Program-made: the position numbers and the translations under genes
The notes under the pieces: generated by a model
What the model was told of the DNA's origin: nothing
Seen by the model: only the letters and a program-made list of their open reading frames with translations
Database searches by the model: none
Assembly: GCA_051294375.1 (NCBI GenBank)
Contig: CM119271.1
Span: 15,692,770 to 15,756,769 of the forward strand
DNA: 64,000 nt
Source of the DNA: Paraspadella gotoi
Taxonomy: Eukaryota > Chaetognatha
Reading direction: 5' to 3'
Shown: positions 15,322 through 31,659 of the stretch, in pieces
How the letters are laid out: each line of letters begins with the position of its first letter
How positions within the stretch are numbered: position 1 is the first letter of the stretch

Positions 15322-18300
15322 TTAAAATCGTTTTAATCCGCGATTTCCTTCCCCCTTCCTCCCCTTAAAGTTGGGATCATTCCCCTCGTTATCCTCGACG
15401 CCCGATCGTTCCCGCTCTTCCTCTTCCTGCTGCAGCTCATCTTCTTCCTCTTCTTCCACGTCCGATGTCTCCACGTATTTGGCGGCCTTCTTGGCGCGCC
15501 TCTGCCGCACCGGGCGTTCTCTTCGCTCAACCTGCGCCGCCGCCGCCGCACAATTGTCAGGAGCGCCGTTCCTTTCTCGCCCATCCTCGATCCGGTCCAG
15601 GTTGTACTTTTTCTTGTAGCTAAAGTAAAACTTGCGAATCTGGGCGACGGTTTTGGTCGGGACTTTGGCGGCGATGAGGAAGAAGTTTGGTCCGTGGTCG
15701 CCGACGGCTTGGAGGAGACCGAGGATCTCTTCCCGACTCCAGTTGGCCTGTTGGAGTCGTGAGAGGAAACAAAAATAGACAAAAAGATTAAAGAGAAATT
15801 CGTTGACGAAAGTGAAAAATTTATTCTCAACAATTTCGTTCACTGATCTGAGATCTGCCCCCATGACAAGCCTGAGGAGAGGAGAAAGAGTTAGCGCCTT
15901 CGCTCGGAGCCGACGTCTCCGAAGTCTTCGCAGGATTGGCCGGCGACGGTGCGGCCACCGCCGAAGCAGCAGCCGCCGCCTCCGCCACTTCGGCGGCGTC
16001 GATATCGGGAAAGTCGAATTTCATGGAATGCTCGTTCCGGTTGTGATCATATTTGTGGCGCATGTTGGGAAAGGGAAGAGAGCACTCGTTGCAGCGAAGG
16101 TGGTTGTGGCTGGTGTGGGCGGGGGCCAGGTCGAAGGGGAGCCTGTCGTAGAAGCATTCCACGGCCAGGGACTTGGGAAGTTGTTGGGAATCAATAATTT
16201 ATTTCATTAATGTTTCACCGAAAAGCGATAAGTCCAGCACGACTTCCTTTTTATATTTATTATAAATTTAGGATCTTTTTAATTGGGTCATTAAAGTTTG
16301 TGACTTATTCAACTAAATAACTAAATTGTCTCAACTCGGCTCAATTAAGTAAACAGATCCTCCGCTATCGTAGTTCATAACTATTAGTTACTAACTAGTT
16401 AGTTATTAACTAACTTTGCCAAACTTGGACTTGTGAAACTTGTCGGCGTGTTTGGTCTTGAGCAAAGGGTCGAGAAAAAAGAGCCGACAAGGCACGCACG
16501 CGCATTGTTGCAGCAAGTGGTCCGCGCCCTCGGCCGGGGCGAGGGTTGAAAAGTCGAAAGAACTGGAAGGCGAACGGGAGATGGTTTGAAATAGTATTAT
16601 ATATATTATATATATATATTATATTATATATAATTAAATAGCCTTGCACTCGGTTGAATCTTGCGAGAAAATACTGAAAATTGACCCTCAGCGTCTCGCT
16701 TACGTGGAGATTTTCGTCTCGATTTATATCTTTCAACTCTTTTAATCAAATTTCATCCGGTATCCGGAACTTCAATTCCGCGGGCAAACTCGGTCGACCA
16801 TAAAAAAAAAAAAAAAAAAAAAGAATGATGGGAACTGACTCGGAGTCGTGATGATTCTCTTCCTCCGGATGCCTCGTCTCCATGTGGGCGCGTTGACTGC
16901 GCGAGGTGCCGAAGTAAAGGGAGCAGCGGGCGCAGCCGAGCAGCTGCAAAAAAGTCAGCGGCGGAAGGACGGAGACGCGTTTCCGTTCGTCGTCGGCGGA
17001 GCGACGCTCGGGAGAAAGATGGGGAAGAGCGGCGGGGAGGGAAGGGGGACTACATTTTGAGGGAGGCGGAGAGGGGAGGGCGGAATCGTGGGTGGGAGTG
17101 CTCCAAAAAGGCTTTTGAAAATAAGGGGGAGTGGGGGTAGGCGGAAGGGGTGGGGGGAAAGATTGGGCATTTTCGTTTGCGCGATTGGAGGGAAAAATTA
17201 GTAAGAAAAAGGCGTCTAAAATTCAAGCCTTCAGTATCGATTAATGTAGGAACGAAAACACTGATCAAATAATTAACTAGAACCAAGAGAGATTTCTTTT
17301 TTTTTAAAACTAAATAACTACCTCCTCGTACTGGACCATTACTGCACCTTCGCTCCCTACTCCCTCTCCTCCTTCGGCGGGGGCGGCGGCTGCGGCTGCG
17401 GCGGCGGCGCGATCGTTGGTCGAGAGAAACTTACGACTTTTTCTTTTGTGAGAGTAATAGAAACGAATGATGGATCCCATGGATTTGTAAGGCAATTTAC
17501 ATGCGAACTTTTCAAAGTCTTTTCCGTGAAAATCGTAGGCCTCGCGAAAGAGAACCTTTTTTTTTTTCCAGGGGAGCGGGGGACGGAAGGGGGGAAACGT
17601 GGGTTTATTTTTAAGTTCCAATAAATAATTATTATTATTATTATTATTATTATTATAACTTTATTCAATGTTCACGTTCCAATTAAAGAATTCTGAAGGA
17701 GCTTAAATTTACGTCGCCCACTTTTATAAATTACCTTCAATATTTTTTTGAAAAAAGACCAATTTAATAAACATTTATCCTCTAATGACCCCCCCCCCTC
17801 CATCCCATCCTCCGCCACCTTTTCCTCCTCCGTCCACTCGTCGGCCTCGGGAACGAAATTGGGCAAATCTCCCATCGCCCGACCCAAATCATAATCGTGA
17901 AAGAAGAGCATGCCGAGGGCCTAAGCGTTGGATAATCTTTTACAATTTACATATTAATGTAAATGTATTTGCATTGTACCATGAGAAAAGATATATACTC
18001 TCTCTCTCTACTTCCCCGGCCACCTGATCCTCCTCGTAACCGTGAGCGAGTCTGGCCGACTCGAGGTACGTCTCAAGATCCTCGTCCGACAGCGACGGGT
18101 TGGGGACCCACTGCACGAGATCCCGAGCGTCGAGGGAGCGAGTCCCGCACGGCGGCGGAGGCGTCTCGGGGATGACCGCTTGGAACTCGGGACCCACTCG
18201 GATGCAGTCCGAATTTATGGATGGACGAATCGGACCGGACTGGTCGAGCGTACGGTTTGAGTAAGAGCGATCGTTGTTGTTATCCACTGAATTTTTTGGT

Positions 18301-18356
18301 TCGACATCGGATTTTAAGTTTTTTATGAAAAGTGAACGATGAGACTCTTCTTCCAT
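15322..18356 (-). CDS. CoREST (RCOR)-like corepressor: ELM2-SANT-C2H2x3-SANT
   Basis: Exons 18024-18356, 17819-17920, 17322-17555, 16840-16943, 16415-16562, about 15989-16171 and 15322-15747 join in phase (about 510 residues). ELM2 begins IRVGPEFQAVIPE and continues ALGMLFFHDYDL, DLPNFVPEADEWT. SANT1 is VLFREAYDFHGKDFEKFACK with IIRFYYSHKRKSR. SANT2 is NWSREEILGLLQAVGDHGPN with VAQIRKFYFSYKKKYN, closest to RCOR. CoREST scaffolds LSD1/KDM1A and HDAC1/2 in the nucleus. Unusually, three C2H2-type fingers sit between the SANT domains: CARCSLYFGTSRSQRAHMETRH, described by exon 4; CVPCRLFFLDPLLKTKHADK followed by FH in exon 5; and CNECSLPFPNMRHKYDHNRN followed by EH in exon 6. The 3' end of exon 6 is uncertain (two gtggc donors), as is the link to 13820-14954. 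Confidence 0.82.
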
Positions 18357-18788
18357 TTTTTTAAAAAAGGGAGGGACGGGGTTTGAAGTGTTCCTGTTTT
18401 TTTTTTATTAAAATATTAAACGTAAAACATAATATTTAACTTAACAAATATATATTATTTTGGTCGTACACACTAAACAAATCAATGAAATTAGGTAAAA
18501 CAAAACGTCAGCAATACACATCGAGAAAAACTGGCGAAAAATCACAGTTGGTGTTCAAGAAAAAAAAAATTTGTACGCTAGAGTCAAGGATGATTTCCGA
18601 TCAAAAAATTAAACTAGGAAAATTTTAATACTTTGGACATATTAACACGATAGTGTTGATTTACTTTGGAGGTCTTTATTTGATTTCATAAATACAATTG
18701 TCAAAACCAGTGATATCGGAATGCAGGAATAGCTAGTAAGGATGCATTCCGACGCATCCGTATTTTTCGTAATGAATGCACTAACGCA
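18357..18788. other. Spacer upstream of the CoREST-like gene
   Basis: AT-rich sequence without a recognised exon or repeat; it should hold the promoter of the CoREST-like gene. Confidence 0.4.
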
Positions 18789-19628
18789 CTAAGAATCCTT
18801 ATAGTTATACGTCTGATTCTTCCAATGATAAACCATTTCGTATCGAAATTTGGCGAAGTAACTCGAGGCGACCTGAATTGCGGGCAGCAGCGCCGAAACC
18901 CCGTCGCTTTCCATGAGATCAGTTGATAGTCGGGTCTCGGGTTGTCCGAGGCTTCGATGGAAACTCTCAATGTGGTCATCCGCGTTGAGTCTCTCTGACC
19001 TTTTGATCCAATTCGAAGCGAGAGAGACGCGGGCCGCTCTTCCAAGGTCGACATCGGCGGCATGAACGATGGAGACGAAACGAAAGGGCGCCGGGTCGGA
19101 CGCCGCCGGTTTTTCCAATTCGTTCAAACGCCTTTGCTCCGCCTGACGAAAAGAAAACTGAAATTTTAATTTTAATTCGATTCAAATGTAACAAATTCCG
19201 ACGAGAGTTTATGTCCAACACAGATTCATTCGATATGAACTGACCCGCTATTTTATATGAACTCACCCGCCATTCGATCTTAATTGATCTTCCTTTAGAT
19301 CTGTACTGACCTGCCATTCGATCTTAATTGATCTTCCTTTAGATCTGTACTGACCTGCCATTCGATCTTAATTGATCTTCCTTTAGATCTGTACTGACCT
19401 GCCATTCGATCTTAATTGATCTTCCTTTAGATCTATACTGACCTGCCATTCATCGAAGGGGTGGGGAAAGTCGTCATGAAACTCGTAATCATCCTCATCT
19501 TCTCTTCTTTCTTCTTCTTCTTCAGTCGACGACCCAGAAATTCTTTGATGATTGTAAAAGGAATACACAGACCAACCTCCGCAGGCGCCGAGGGTCGCGG
19601 TTAACAGTTTGGCAAGAATAAGTCGCAT
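18789..19628 (-). CDS. Unknown small protein, putative mitochondrial/membrane N-terminus
   Basis: Two exons, 19443-19628 and 18789-19142, join in phase to 179 residues from the Met at 19628; an upstream in-frame Met at 19661 would add 11. The N-terminus MRLILAKLLTATLGACGGWS is a short hydrophobic segment after one basic residue, compatible with a mitochondrial or signal-anchor sequence. An acidic run (TEEEEERREDEDD) follows, then FPHPFDEWQ|AEQRRLNELE. The rest is mixed polar sequence ending YHWKNQTYNYKDS. I do not recognise the family. The exon 1 donor CAG|GTCAGT lies at the edge of a 44-bp tandem repeat that copies the donor several times. Confidence 0.6.
19258..19450. repeat. 44-bp tandem repeat overlapping a 5' splice site
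   Basis: About four units with period 44 (starts near 19271, 19315, 19359, 19403), plus a degraded fifth. On the minus strand each unit contains GAATGGCAG|GTCAGTA. This matches the authentic donor at 19443, so the exon 1 splice donor is followed by several near-identical potential donors. Confidence 0.9.
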
Positions 19629-20293
19629 AATGCCCGTTGATTTAAGAGCGTAAATATTCAAATTGTAAAATTATATAAAAAACGTTTTAAAATCGGTCTC
19701 TGAAGATTAGTTTACTGCAATAAGCTTCCATGAAATATCTAACTAAAAGGATAAAATATGTAAAAGGTAAAAAATGTAAAAAATATCCAAAAAAGTTAAA
19801 TTGTCAAAAGAAAAAAGTAGACAGGAAAAATTTTAATAAGTTCTTTTAAGGAGGGTCATCTGGCAACGAGAGAGCAACGAGTGCTGGACTCGTGGTTGGC
19901 GGATCGGAAGGGACACTCATTGGCTGCAGCTTTAGAGGAAAGAGGCAACTAAAACAAAATTAACAATTAAATACAAAAATCATTTTTAGATAAAAATTGA
20001 AATAACAACATAAAAATTATAACAAATTTAAAAAAATAAAGAACCAATTAGGTGCTTTATAAAGAATCGTGGATACGCTGTGAGGGATCGAAAAAAATAA
20101 TCGGGACTGGCCGCAAGGGGCGCTGCTAAGTATGTTCACAAGCCTGAATGAAAATCAATACGTGGCAACACGATTGCGAGGCGTCTTGATCGTTATGATT
20201 ATGACTAGTAATTAGGACTGTCTTAGCTGGAAGGGAGACTAGTTATTGTCACTCAACCTCTTAGATCACGTGACGAGCCAAGCAATTCATAAT
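19629..20293. other. Spacer between TLCD3-like and the unknown small gene
   Basis: AT-rich with a small GC-richer patch near 20100-20170 (gccgcaaggggcgctgc). No coding or RNA feature was recognised. Confidence 0.4.
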
Positions 20294-21130
20294 TCAATCT
20301 TCACTCTTTCTCGTCAAGATTCGAACTGTGGCTTTGATCATCAAGCAAAACCAATAAATTTGCATCGTTACCAACAGCAAGCAACTGGCGTTGCACTTGA
20401 TGGGAATGGCGGCCGGCACCCGCCAGAATGGAATCGAAGCGTAACGAGCGTAAGAGAAGTAAAGAAAAGGGAAAACGGCGACGCGACAGAGAAAGAAAGC
20501 GATGATCATGAAGACGCCGTTGACGACGTAGACGCGAGTCTTGTGCAGCTCGAAGAGGCGCAGCACGGCGCGAATGTTTACGAAGGGCGTGGAGGCTTCG
20601 AGAAAGTAAAAGGCGCCGACGAAAAAGTCGCCGACGCCGCGGCGCAGTATCACGCAGGGACCGAAGATCAGCGGCAGCGCCAAATGATGAAAAGTCATGA
20701 GTTTGTTGAGGCTAAAGAATTCTTTGAAACTCTCCGTCGTCCAAGGTTTCGTCGACGAAAACGGTTTCTTATCGAAGGTTCCGGCGGCGCGGAGTTCCAA
20801 GAAGGAGATGTACATCATCGCCAGATCGGCGAAGAAGTAAAAAGTGCAGAATTTGGCGAAGGAGTTGGCCAAACAGCAACGAGCCTTCATGATGTCGTCG
20901 CCGCAGAGATGAACGATGACGACTCCAGAGGCGCAGGCGGCCAGGGCTTGGAGGGAACCCACCAGGCGCATGGAGAGGGTGAGAGAGAAAGAGGAGAAGA
21001 CGCGAGGAGAGAGGAAGAGACGGAGGAGGCGACGGGCGATGAAATAGGAAAAGGGAAAAGTCAAGAGACCCAAAGGATAGAGGAGATTTGACTCTGTCTC
21101 GAACAGAGTTTTCAACTCGTGCCAAATCAT
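20294..21130 (-). CDS. TLC domain-containing protein, TLCD3/FAM57-like, single exon
   Basis: An uninterrupted 278-codon frame encodes a multi-pass membrane protein with about seven hydrophobic segments. The C-terminal half (FFLCRVAVFPFLYFSYARYA, VPAAIPIKCN, TMQIYWFCLMIKATVRI) closely follows the TLCD3A/TLCD3B pattern. A TLC-type motif region MTFHHLALPLIFGPCVILRR is near the middle. TLC proteins act on membrane lipids; TLCD3B has been linked to ceramide synthesis, and ER localisation is expected from the family. The length matches human TLCD3B (274). There are no introns in a neighbourhood of multi-exon genes. Confidence 0.85.
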   Translation of the reverse strand: MIWHELKTLFETESNLLYPLGLLTFPFSYFIARRLLRLFLSPRVFSSFSLTLSMRLVGSLQALAACASGVVIVHLCGDDIMKARCCLANSFAKFCTFYFFADLAMMYISFLELRAAGTFDKKPFSSTKPWTTESFKEFFSLNKLMTFHHLALPLIFGPCVILRRGVGDFFVGAFYFLEASTPFVNIRAVLRLFELHKTRVYVVNGVFMIIAFFLCRVAVFPFLYFSYARYASIPFWRVPAAIPIKCNASCLLLVTMQIYWFCLMIKATVRILTRKSED

Positions 21131-21457
21131 TTTGATAATGACAATGTTATCAACTTATTATTTGGTAATTCTGTTGTCAATTTTAACGAAAACTAACCGA
21201 GAGTCGCAAATAACTAAAAAAAGTTAATAATGACTTTAATCCGCCACCAAAAAAAAGGGTCCATCATAAAAGACAATGTTATAAAACAATCACAGCGCTG
21301 ACAATCAAGCCGAAATACTCGAAGCTCGTTCCGAGTTAAGACACAACATGCCGTCAACAGAATCGAATCAGGAACAAGATTTCTCCCATGTAAATTGTAC
21401 AATATATATTATGAGAACTAACAATAATATTTAAAATAAATGCCCATAGCACCGAAC
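21131..21457. other. Spacer between the fusion gene and TLCD3-like
   Basis: Short AT-rich spacer; no feature was recognised besides the expected 3' UTR and promoter sequence. Confidence 0.4.
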
Positions 21458-26140
<4,683 letters not shown>

Positions 26141-26676
26141 TGGCGCCGCGTTTTTTATTTATCTTTTAAAAAGTAAAGTAACCAATAAACGACGGAAGGA
26201 AAAAAAATATCAGATCCAATTTATAGCTCTTGATATACAGAGAGGCCGAATTTAAAAAAAAAAAGACAAAATTCCATCACCAAAACTGTTTTTCTATTGA
26301 GGACTAGAAACAGGAAATTCCGCTGAGGGGGTAAAAAAATAACCGGTGACCCGAATCTCGGGAATTTTTATAAAGAAAGAAAAATCGAACAATGAAAAAT
26401 CATAAGACGCTAATTAAAAATAATAATAAAAAAAAAAAATATTGCAGAAAACTGAAACGCGTAATACAATTTGAAGATTCTTAGCCGCAAAAAGAAGAAA
26501 AAAAACTGTAAACGAAACTTGACCCACGAAAATAATTAAAAGGAATCGTATTGTTCTTTTTCTTCGCCTCATTCGTTACGAGTCGAGAAACGAGGAATCA
26601 GTGGGAGGGGGAGGGGGGGAGGGGATCGAAACAGGTGGTCGGGTCCGCGAGGGCGCAAAGGTCATTCGTCGTTGAT
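26141..26676. other. Spacer between TMEM272-like and the fusion gene
   Basis: AT-rich upstream region of the fusion gene, with several A-runs. No exon, RNA gene or repeat was recognised. Confidence 0.4.
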
Positions 26677-28642
26677 CTAGGCTGGGTTGGGATGGGGGTC
26701 ACCGGTTCCGAGGGCGCAGACGGCGGCGCAAAGGATGCACGTGATGATGACGCAGAAGACGATGTAAATCGTCGTCGTCAACCAAAAGGCGTATTGATAA
26801 AGGGCGACATCGCATTCCTCCGGACTGGGCGAGTAAATTCTGGAAAAAGAGGGAGAGAGGAGTTTTATATGTCTCTTTCTATCCATCTTCTTGTCTTTCT
26901 TTCTATCTTCTTGTCTTTCTTCCTCTTCTCCCTTCCTCTTTTCTTCCTCTTCTCTCGCTTTCCATTTTCCTTCGCCATCGTCGCTTCACCTTCACGTTTG
27001 CTTTTTCCTCAGAAAATTAAATTGCTTTTCTCCGAGCATTTTCGTAGGATCCAAAGTTAATTATTACTTTTTTGTTATATGTATACATTTCTATAAAAAA
27101 ATTATATGTTTCCACCCACAAGACTTAGAACCACTCATCCTCCATTCTTTCCCTTTCAATTTGTACTCAAGTTTGTTCACGATAGTTGAGTCTCCACTTT
27201 GGAACAACCTCGCCCAAACCCTCCTCCTAAAACCTACTCACCCCCCCCCCAAATCCCGCCCAACCTGTAGATCCACACATTGCCGGCGATGAACCAAGCC
27301 AAGAGAAAGCAGTTGACGAGATTGTCGAACTTGGTCTCCCTGGGCGAGGCGGTGGCGGCGTCGTCGTCGTCCTTGTCGTATCTCGCCTTGATTCTCCTCG
27401 CGAGGCTGATGAGATTCTTGAGGACGCCGACGACGCCGAAGACGATGAGGTAGACGGGGATCATGTTCTGGACGGGACACTTGTGGAAGTTCATCGCGCC
27501 CATCACTTGGGAGAAAGAAGATTACAAAGTCAATGATAAAACTATCACAATATGTACGTATAAATCGTACATATAGCCAGTCCAAAGTCAGGGGCAAGAT
27601 AGCTTATTCATTAAATGAGTGGATAATTTTTTATATTGGATATACCAATTTCATAAAACATGATCCAAATAAAAAGTAAGGACCAGGTTGAACTCACCTA
27701 TCATTGAAACGGGTATCGCCAGTACAAGACCCACGAAAAATGTGCACCCGATGGTTCCTGCAAAAGGAAGAGGTAAGTTACTGCAGTTAAGCTTCGTTGA
27801 CGAGGCCATTGTGCTGCAAGAAATTGGAAGAGAAAATCTACTTACCAAGTAAAAGAACCATCATGTTTTTGACAAAAGCCGACACGGTCTCAGATCTCTG
27901 CCTCGCTGCCTGAATTTCCCCGAACAAGGACGCGTACGAAGGCGGCCGTTCTGCAATGGAAATAATACTTAATTTATAAGTATATGCAATAATGAAATAA
28001 AATCACGAATCGACTGAATCGCTTAATGTATGTCTTAGTATGAATTGATAATTTTGTAACTAATTTAGTAGTGTCCAACAACAAACTAATATGACGTCTC
28101 ACCCGTGGGATCGAGTGCCATTTCCGAGGAGACGTCCTCGTCCGGAATGGCGCCGTAAAGATTAAGCGGTGGAGACGGGGTTCCTTCGCCGTGGGACGAA
28201 TCTGGTCGGGAAAAGAGGACAGGAAGGGTTGTCGTTTTTGTTGTTGTTTGTAAGGGTGTTGTTGCTGTTGTTTTTGTTTTTCGTTGGTGTTGTTTTGTTG
28301 TCGTTTCTGTTCTTGTTGTTAATGTTTTATGTTTATTGTTCCTGTTTTATGTTTGTAGCTATTTGACATTTGTTGTAGTTTCAAGTTATATGTTGCTTCA
28401 TGTTACAGGTTGTTTCATAGTAGTTGTTGTTTGTGTTGATGTTATCCTCGTCATTCATCCATCATCTAGTACCAACTTCCATCCCCCTTCCCCTAACCAG
28501 CGTTGACGGCGTCCCAATAAGTAGGCGGGTTTTCAGAATAGACGGGCGGTCGATCGGCGGGGCGATCGATCGGGGGTTGTTGCTGGATCGCATGGGTGAC
28601 GGTGTGGGCCGTCGGGCGGATCGTCTTCTCGGTTCCGGCCAT
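26677..28642 (-). CDS. TMEM272-like four-pass membrane protein with PY motifs, six exons
   Basis: Exons 28498-28642, 28103-28201, 27846-27950, 27698-27757, 27265-27505 and 26677-26839 join in phase to 270 residues. The cytosolic N-terminus has proline motifs (PPVYSENPPTYWDAV and RPPSYASLFGEIQAAR) that fit WW-domain (PPxY) ligands. Hydrophobic segments follow: GTIGCTFFVGLVLAIPVSMI; IPVYLIVFGVVGVLKNLI; NCFLLAWFIAGNVWIYRIY; and FWLTTTIYIVFCVIITCIL. The order PPSYxSLFG, then GTIGCT, then CPVQNMIPVYLI, then FLLAWFIAGNVW is that of invertebrate TMEM272 proteins. No biochemical role is established for the family. Most introns are phase 1. Confidence 0.85.
27573..27660 (+). repeat. Dispersed repeat family, 3' fragment in TMEM272-like intron
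   Basis: Matches the terminal part of the family: agccagtccaaagtcagggg, caagatagcttattcatta and taccaatttcataa. Confidence 0.7.
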
Positions 28643-29306
28643 GACGGAGTGGTGGGGAAGATGAAGAGGAAAAGGGGGTTGGGGAATTGAAGGCGCGAGT
28701 CCGGCGTTTGGCGATTTAAAGTTTTAAACGTTCATTGATTTCGTCATTGATCAAAACGAATCCGCTTCTGGGCCGAAATACTAAGTACATCGTTGGTTTC
28801 CCGATCCCGAAGGGCGGGACGGAAAAAAGGCTAAGATTGACCCGAGCCGCTTAAAGTTAAAGCTGAAATAAAGAAATAAAGCGATTATGTATAAAAGTAT
28901 AAGGGGGGGGGGTGAATGGCGGATGAGGTAAAAGCCCAAATGGTGGGATCACGAACGCAGTGTGAAAAAGAGTTAAAAGGTCAATATACTAAAAATCCCG
29001 GCTCAAGCAATCGACTTGTCAATTGATTTTAGTAAACGTCGATAAAAGTCAACGGATGTTATGAATGACAGATTTATTGCAGAGACTCGGGTATCAAGCA
29101 ATAAAGTTGATGGAATTGTTACTGGCAGCAAAAAAAAACAAACCGTCAACAGGTGACAAAAAGATGTCTTCTGCTTCTGCTTTAACAAAACGAAGAGGAG
29201 GATAAGGCGAGACGCGGCGGAAAAAATGTGTGAAGAAAAGTTGAGTCGCAAAATATCTAGAGTCGACGTCGATATGAATTAAAGAAGGCGATGTTATAAA
29301 GAATCG
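28643..29306. other. Spacer between SKA1 and TMEM272-like
   Basis: Mixed-composition spacer with a G run near 28904-28912. No coding or repeat feature was recognised. Confidence 0.4.
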
Positions 29307-30548
29307 TCAACAAGGAGCGAGGCGAGTGAGCCCTCCGCCTCGAATTTCCCTGAGCCTCTTGTGGTGACGAAGAACCGTGAGTTGGGCAGCGAACTGCCTG
29401 GCGTTGTGGCCTTCGAGGGCGGCCACGCCCAGGGTTTTCAGGTCTTCGGAGAGGATGAAGCGAGAACCTTGAGATTCCGCGTTTTCTTGCTTCTTGAAGG
29501 TCTGCACCGTGCGGATCTGATAGGAGGGGACAGATGGGAAAATAAAGAGAGGGAACTTCATCTCTGAACTGCTATCAAATACACCTAAACCAGAAATATT
29601 CATAATAATATACAAAACGCAAAACTTTCAATCGAGATCCTGACGGTCTAATCTAATATTATATTAAATTCAAAATCATTTTCTTCAATATTTCATCCTC
29701 TAAACGACTCAACTGTCTCTCTCTCTCTGTCTCACCTTCCTGCGCGTCATCTCTAAACGTCATCTCTAAACGACTCAACTGTCTCTCTCTCTCTGTCTCA
29801 CCTCCTGCGGCGTCATCTCTAAACGTCATCTCTAAACGAATCAACTGTCTCTCTCTCTCTGTCTCACCTCCTGCGGCGTCATCTCTTTCCTCTTCTTCCT
29901 CATGAGTCGATACTTTTCCGCGACTGTGAGATTAATGTCCCTCACGGTTTTGTTGAGATTGGCCAGAGTGATCCGACCCAGCATGTATTTCGGCGTGGCG
30001 TTGTACTCGTCCATACTAAGCGGCGCCACGGCAGGCGCCGGTTCCTTGGACGGCGCCGTCGGGGGCGGTGCGTTCTCCTTGGCATCGGCGGCGCCGGGCA
30101 CGATCGGTGGGGGGACGTGGTGGGCGTGGCTCGAGAGATGGCGCACGGCGACGGCGAGGGAACGAATCTCTTCGGTTCGACTCAGAGTTTCATCGAGATC
30201 TCGATGACCAGAGGCAATGATCTATTTAAATAGATATTACATTATATTATATATATTACATTATTTTACAATATATAATACAATGTAATATCTATTTAAA
30301 TAAATTATAGTAAATTAAGTTCCCGCCTTACCCGCCGTCATCTTCTTATTCCCCCCGGATGTTCTAAATCTCACCTTTTTGAGTTCGTCCATCGCTTTCG
30401 ACATCCGGGTGACGGCTCGGTCGGCGGATCGAAGAGCGGTCACGTCGGCCTCGTCGCTCACCTTCCTCAGATCCAATGCGAGGAGGAGGCGGTCGACGAG
30501 GCGCTCGAAGTGCGCCCCCAACTCTTCAACGCTCCGTGCAGTCTCCAT
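29307..30548 (-). CDS. SKA1: Spindle and kinetochore-associated complex subunit 1, three exons
   Basis: Exons 30375-30548, 29868-30221 and 29307-29516 (all phase 0) give 245 residues; human is 255. The N-terminal exon is a predicted coiled coil with heptad spacing (FERLVDRLLLALDLRKVSD), as expected for the SKA core. A Pro/Ala-rich linker precedes the microtubule-binding winged-helix domain: EYNATPKYMLGRITLANLNK, DINLTVAEKYRLMRK, then LTVLRHHKRLREIRGGGLTR at the C-terminus. The RGGGLTR end is characteristic of SKA1. It works at outer kinetochores, coupling chromosomes to spindle microtubules. The exon 2 donor lies in a tandem repeat that copies it three times. Confidence 0.92.
29690..29880. 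repeat. About 66-bp tandem repeat overlapping the SKA1 exon 2 donor
   Basis: Three units with period 66-67, each containing (minus strand) GCAGGAGGTGAGACAGAGAG. The motif ACGCCGCAGGAG|GTGAGAC at the true donor (29868) is repeated at about 29801 and, with small changes, at about 29734. Confidence 0.9.
30223..30303. mobile_element. Small palindromic element in SKA1 intron 1
   Basis: tatttaaatagatattacat at the left end is mirrored by atgtaatatctatttaaata at the right end, around an AT-only core. It looks like a short fold-back element or MITE relic. Confidence 0.65.
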
Positions 30549-30579
30549 CCTTCAATCACTAATGTTCACTTTTGATTTT

Positions 30580-30850
30580 TTTTATGAAATTGGTTCAACT
30601 AATATAAACATTATCCATACATTTAATAAATAAGCTATCTTGCAGTTGACTTTGGCTATGGAGGGTTAAGGCCTCTATCCCTCAATCAAGATAATAACAA
30701 AGCAGGACCCAGCAAGCTTTTAATCAAAACTAACGGTCTAATCAAGTTTATTGATTACCAGTGTACCTGGCTTATCTATCAATGAAGTCGTATAAAATTT
30801 CAAAAATGTTCTAGTTGTTTAAACGGACCACTCCCTTAAGTATTAGATCG
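30580..30850 (-). repeat. Dispersed repeat family, inverted copy left of the assembly gap
   Basis: Reverse-orientation copy: aataaataagctatcttgc, then gggttaaggcctc, cagtgtacctggct and, at the end, ccactcccttaagtattaga. The last mirrors the start of copy 1. Confidence 0.75.
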
Positions 30851-30864
30851 GGGAATACTATATT

Positions 30865-31600
30865 NNNNNNNNNNNNNNNNNNNNNNNNNNNNNNNNNNNN
30901 NNNNNNNNNNNNNNNNNNNNNNNNNNNNNNNNNNNNNNNNNNNNNNNNNNNNNNNNNNNNNNNNNNNNNNNNNNNNNNNNNNNNNNNNNNNNNNNNNNNN
31001 NNNNNNNNNNNNNNNNNNNNNNNNNNNNNNNNNNNNNNNNNNNNNNNNNNNNNNNNNNNNNNNNNNNNNNNNNNNNNNNNNNNNNNNNNNNNNNNNNNNN
31101 NNNNNNNNNNNNNNNNNNNNNNNNNNNNNNNNNNNNNNNNNNNNNNNNNNNNNNNNNNNNNNNNNNNNNNNNNNNNNNNNNNNNNNNNNNNNNNNNNNNN
31201 NNNNNNNNNNNNNNNNNNNNNNNNNNNNNNNNNNNNNNNNNNNNNNNNNNNNNNNNNNNNNNNNNNNNNNNNNNNNNNNNNNNNNNNNNNNNNNNNNNNN
31301 NNNNNNNNNNNNNNNNNNNNNNNNNNNNNNNNNNNNNNNNNNNNNNNNNNNNNNNNNNNNNNNNNNNNNNNNNNNNNNNNNNNNNNNNNNNNNNNNNNNN
31401 NNNNNNNNNNNNNNNNNNNNNNNNNNNNNNNNNNNNNNNNNNNNNNNNNNNNNNNNNNNNNNNNNNNNNNNNNNNNNNNNNNNNNNNNNNNNNNNNNNNN
31501 NNNNNNNNNNNNNNNNNNNNNNNNNNNNNNNNNNNNNNNNNNNNNNNNNNNNNNNNNNNNNNNNNNNNNNNNNNNNNNNNNNNNNNNNNNNNNNNNNNNN
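30865..31600. other. Assembly gap (736 N)
   Basis: Run of N flanked on both sides by copies of the same dispersed repeat in the same orientation, and on the right by a GA-rich stretch. The repeats probably caused the assembly break. Confidence 1.
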
Positions 31601-31659
31601 AGAGAGGGAGGGATGAGAGAGAGGGAGAAGAAGAGAGAGAAAACAAAAGACTCGCTGCA

